Assembly: GCF_017896165.1 (NCBI RefSeq) | Contig: NZ_JAFCNB010000003.1 | Coordinates: 310,001 to 374,000 of the forward strand | From: Microbispora oryzae | GTDB taxonomy: Bacteria > Actinomycetota > Actinomycetes > Streptosporangiales > Streptosporangiaceae | DNA: 64,000 nucleotides | Direction: 5' to 3' | Shown: one piece after another, positions 61,322 through 64,000 of the stretch | Numbering within the stretch: the first letter of the stretch is position 1 | How the letters are laid out: every line of letters starts with the position of its first letter | The notes under the pieces: model-generated | What the model was told of the DNA's origin: nothing | Database searches by the model: none | Seen by the model: the letters and a program-made list of their open reading frames with translations, nothing else | Made by a program: the position numbers and the translations under genes

Positions 61322-62208
61322 CCCGGCCGGCCGTACGGGTCGCCCCGCTGCCGACCGGCTCGGCCGGGCGGGTGGCGGAACTCGCCACGGCCGCGTTGTG
61401 GGCGGACTCGGGCGACGCCGCGCTGGTCGTGCGGAGGCTGTCCACGCCGCCGGAGGGGCGCCGGTGGGTGGCCCTGGGCACGCCCGGCCTGGACGGCGTC
61501 GTGTTCGCGTCGCTCGGCACGGGCGGAGCCGGCCACGTCGACCTGCTGGCGGTCGACCCGGCGGCCCGCGACCGCGGGATCGGCCGGGCCCTGGTGCTGG
61601 CGGCGCAGGACTGGCTGCGCGCCGCGGGCGCGACCGAGGCCCGTTTCGCCGGGAACCCGCCCTGCTACGGCTGGCCCGGAATCGACGTCCGCTACACGCC
61701 CGCCGCCTGCCTCGCCGAGAGCCTGGGCTACGAGCGCTACTCCGTGGCCTGGAACATGACGGCCGACCTGGTCTCCGGCTGGAACCCGGCGTCGTGGGAC
61801 GAGGAGGGCGAGCTGGCGCGCCTGGCGGCGGCCGGCGTGTCCGTCCGATCGATCCCGCGGACGGAGCGGGCGGAGGTGAGCGCGTTCGCCCGCAGGGAAT
61901 GGAACGAGCGCTGGGCCTGGGAGGCCGAGCAGGCGACCGGCTGCCACCAGGCCGTACGGGACGGGGAGCCCCTGGGGTTCGCCGCCTGGGGCTCGCGGCC
62001 GAACTGGTTCGGCCCGATGGGCACCGCACCGGCCGCGCGGGGCCTGGGCGTGGGCCGGACGCTGCTGCGCCGCTGCCTGGCCGAGCAGGCCGCCGCCGGG
62101 CTCCGGCAGGTCGAGATCGGCTGGGTGGGCCCGCTGCGCTTCTACTCGCGCGCGGTCGCCGCGCGGGCCGGGCGCGTCTTCTGGCTCTACCGCCGCCGTC
62201 TGGACTGA
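61318..62208 (+). CDS. Tandem GNAT acetyltransferase
   Basis: 296 residues from GTG 61318. Two GNAT modules are visible, each with the CoA pyrophosphate loop: LLAVDPAARDRGIGRAL near 80-96 and GTAPAARGLGVGRTLL near 238-253. The first would acetylate an amine and the second may be active or structural. Translation is coupled to the OppF-like gene. Such proteins are often found beside muropeptide-recycling genes; N-acetylation of an imported glucosaminyl or peptide amine is a fair guess. The acceptor is unknown. Confidence 0.85.
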   Translation: MTRPAVRVAPLPTGSAGRVAELATAALWADSGDAALVVRRLSTPPEGRRWVALGTPGLDGVVFASLGTGGAGHVDLLAVDPAARDRGIGRALVLAAQDWLRAAGATEARFAGNPPCYGWPGIDVRYTPAACLAESLGYERYSVAWNMTADLVSGWNPASWDEEGELARLAAAGVSVRSIPRTERAEVSAFARREWNERWAWEAEQATGCHQAVRDGEPLGFAAWGSRPNWFGPMGTAPAARGLGVGRTLLRRCLAEQAAAGLRQVEIGWVGPLRFYSRAVAARAGRVFWLYRRRLD

Positions 62209-62285
62209 ACCCGGAGCCGCCGACGCCGAGCCCGCGAACCGTGAATCCGCGCACCACTCAACGATTCACTCCACGATGAGGAACC

Positions 62286-63194
62286 ATGACGCAACCACTC
62301 GCCGCTCTGGCCACCGAACAGAGCGATCCCCGTTACAGCCGGATCGACACGCTCTCCACCGAGGAGATCGCGCGGCTCATGAACGAGGCCGACGCGACCG
62401 TGCCCGCGGCCGTGGGCAGGGCGATCCCGGCGATCTCCGCCGCCGTCGACGGCGTCGCCGAGCGCATGGCCAGGGGCGGGCGGCTCCTCTACGTGGGCGC
62501 CGGCACGTCCGGGCGGCTGGCCGTGCTCGACGCCTCCGAGTGCCCCCCGACCTACGGCACCGACCCCGAACTCGTCCAGGGCATCATCGCCGGCGGCGAG
62601 ACCGCGCTGGTCCGGTCGGTCGAGGGCGCCGAGGACGACGCCGAGGCGGGCGCCGCCGTGATCCGAGAGAAGGAGACGGGCCCGCTCGACTCGGTCGTGG
62701 GCGTCTCCGCGAGCGGCCGGGCGCCGTACGTCGTCGCCGCCGTGACGGAGGCCCGCCGGCGCGGCGCGCTGACCGTCGGTCTCGCCTGCAACACGGGCAC
62801 CCCACTGGCGGCGGCGGCCGAGCTGGCCGTCGAGGTGATCGTGGGGCCGGAGGTGGTGACCGGCTCGACCCGGCTCAAGGCGGGGACGGCCCAGAAGCTG
62901 GTGCTCAACATGATCTCCACGATCACCATGATCAAGAGTGGCCGGACGTACGGGAACCACATGGTCGACGTGGTGGCGAGCAACTCCAAGCTCGTCGACC
63001 GGGCGGCCCGCATCGTCGCCGACATCACCGGCGCGCCGCTGCCCCGTGCCCGCGAGGTGCTGGAGGAGGCGGGCCGCGACGTGAAGACCGCCGTCGTCAT
63101 GATCGAGCGTGGCCTGGCGCCGGACGACGCCCGCGCGCTCCTCGCCGCCCACGGCGACCGCCTGGCCGGAGCGCTCCGGGACGACCGGGGATGA
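62286..63194 (+). CDS. murQ: N-acetylmuramic acid 6-phosphate etherase
   Basis: 302 residues, preceded by GAGGAA. SIS-fold lyase with GAGTSGRLAVLDASECPPT; E85 and E114 (VEGAED) correspond to the catalytic pair of E. coli MurQ. It cleaves the lactyl ether of MurNAc 6-phosphate to GlcNAc 6-phosphate and D-lactate in the cytoplasm. This is the most diagnostic gene of the locus. Its stop overlaps the start of the serine hydrolase. Confidence 0.95.
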   Translation: MTQPLAALATEQSDPRYSRIDTLSTEEIARLMNEADATVPAAVGRAIPAISAAVDGVAERMARGGRLLYVGAGTSGRLAVLDASECPPTYGTDPELVQGIIAGGETALVRSVEGAEDDAEAGAAVIREKETGPLDSVVGVSASGRAPYVVAAVTEARRRGALTVGLACNTGTPLAAAAELAVEVIVGPEVVTGSTRLKAGTAQKLVLNMISTITMIKSGRTYGNHMVDVVASNSKLVDRAARIVADITGAPLPRAREVLEEAGRDVKTAVVMIERGLAPDDARALLAAHGDRLAGALRDDRG

Positions 63195-64000
63195 TGTCCG
63201 GGATGCCGTCGGGGATGCTGGAGGACGTGCTGCGGGCGGCGGTGCCCGGGGTGGCGTCCGCCGCCGTCGCCGTGATCGCCCTCGACGGCCGGGTGGCGGC
63301 CCGCGCCGCGGTGGGCGAGGCGGTGCGGTACGGCGGCCCCGGCGAGGACACGTTGCTGCCCCGGCGGCCGCAGGTCGCGTTCGACTCGGTCTTCGACCTC
63401 GCGTCGATCACCAAGGTGTTCACGACCGCCGTCCTGCTGGCCCTGACCGAGGACGGCCGCATCGACCTGGACGCCCCGGTCGCGGTCTGGCTGCCCGGCC
63501 GGTTCGGCGACCGGCCGGAGATCACCGTACGGCACCTGCTGACGCACACCTCCGGCCTGCCCGCGAGCAACCGGGTGGGCGGCGAACCGGAGGAGGACCG
63601 GTGGCGGCTGGTGCTGTCCACGCCCGCCGCGTTCCCGCTCGGCACGCACGTGTACTCCGACGTCGGGATGATCACGGCCGGACGGGTCGCGGAACTGGCC
63701 GGCGGCGCCCCCCTCGACGTGCTGCTGCGGGAGCGGATCACGGCGCCGCTCGGCCTGGCCGACACCCGGTACCGCCCTCTCACGGCCGCGGGCCAGCCCG
63801 TTCCGCTGTCGCGGATCGTCGCGACCGAGTTCAAGCCCGAGCGGCCCGGTCCTGGATGCGTACGGGGTGAGGTGCACGACGAGACCTGCCACGCGCTCGG
63901 CGGCGTCACGGGTCACGCCGGGATCTTCTCCACGGCCGCCGACCTGCTCCGCTTCGGGGAGATGCTGCGGGCCGGAGGCGAGGGCGTGCTCGCGCCGTCG
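63191..64000 (+). CDS. Serine hydrolase of the beta-lactamase / class C PBP fold (cut by window end)
   Basis: ATG 63191 overlaps the murQ stop (ATGATG; the second ATG at 63194 is out of frame with it). The first 270 residues are visible and no stop is reached. The catalytic S72-IT-K75 (SITK), Y155 in the YSD motif and the HAGIFSTAADL segment (242 onward) place it in the class C beta-lactamase / DD-peptidase-like family. No signal peptide is evident, so it may act inside the cell on peptide parts of recycled muropeptides, as YbbE-type genes next to Bacillus murQ suggest. The C-terminus is missing. Confidence 0.88.
   Translation, partial: MMSGMPSGMLEDVLRAAVPGVASAAVAVIALDGRVAARAAVGEAVRYGGPGEDTLLPRRPQVAFDSVFDLASITKVFTTAVLLALTEDGRIDLDAPVAVWLPGRFGDRPEITVRHLLTHTSGLPASNRVGGEPEEDRWRLVLSTPAAFPLGTHVYSDVGMITAGRVAELAGGAPLDVLLRERITAPLGLADTRYRPLTAAGQPVPLSRIVATEFKPERPGPGCVRGEVHDETCHALGGVTGHAGIFSTAADLLRFGEMLRAGGEGVLAPS

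Noticed and set aside
1-64000. tRNA, rRNA, CRISPR arrays, insertion sequences, riboswitches
   Set aside because: I looked for clover-leaf arms, regular spacer-repeat arrays, transposase motifs and known riboswitch cores, and saw none I could support by eye. A tRNAscan-SE and Rfam scan would settle this.

Overview
The window is high-GC actinomycete DNA. GC-rich third positions, GTG and TTG starts, ATGA/GTGA stop-start overlaps, leaderless promoters and a gylR/glpF/glpK/glpD locus all fit Actinomycetota. Streptosporangiales is my best guess, but the sequence alone does not prove it. No tRNA, rRNA, insertion sequence or CRISPR array was seen.

The left third (768-21858) is a secondary-metabolite gene cluster in three transcription blocks. 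A minus-strand pair encodes a condensation-type acyltransferase and a cytochrome P450. A long plus-strand operon (4118-19056) encodes a ferritin-like diiron protein, a radical SAM enzyme, an acyl carrier protein, an InhA/FabI-type enoyl reductase, a fusion of an EPSP-synthase homologue with an acyl-CoA ligase, an acyl-CoA dehydrogenase, a FabL/ChcA-type reductase, a 2,4-dienoyl-CoA reductase, a FabF-type ketosynthase, a branched-chain-type aminotransferase, an AT-less modular ketosynthase and a hotdog protein. A minus-strand block (19099-21858) encodes a second ACP, an acyl-AMP ligase and an HSL-type hydrolase. The fusion, dehydrogenase, ChcA-like reductase and dienoyl reductase match the set known to turn shikimate into cyclohexanecarboxyl-CoA in ansatrienin, asukamycin and phoslactomycin producers. 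I infer that the cluster makes a cyclohexyl or cyclohexenyl starter and extends it with stand-alone ketosynthases. The surrounding tailoring genes do not match any cluster I know.

The middle (22165-51700) is mostly housekeeping and catabolism. It holds an acyl-CoA dehydrogenase behind a perfect 19-bp palindrome, a Tat-exported phosphoesterase, a beta-propeller protein, a class A penicillin-binding protein, and divergent GntR and LacI regulators. Next is a glycerol locus with two glycerol kinases around a GylR-type regulator and two near-identical operators. Then come a ROK regulator facing a glutamate-type ABC importer with asparaginase and CutC, a universal stress protein, a GlxA-type regulator, an MFS transporter, a DEAD-box helicase, and a copper group (CopD-CtaG fusion, His-rich membrane protein, YcnI).

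The right end (51781-64000) is a peptidoglycan-recycling locus: BadF/MurK-type amino-sugar kinase, NagZ, MurR/RpiR regulator, a complete peptide-type ABC importer, a tandem GNAT protein, MurQ etherase and a beta-lactamase-fold serine hydrolase cut by the window edge. Together they suggest ABC uptake of muropeptide fragments, phosphorylation by the kinase, and lactyl-ether cleavage by MurQ, with no PTS transporter.
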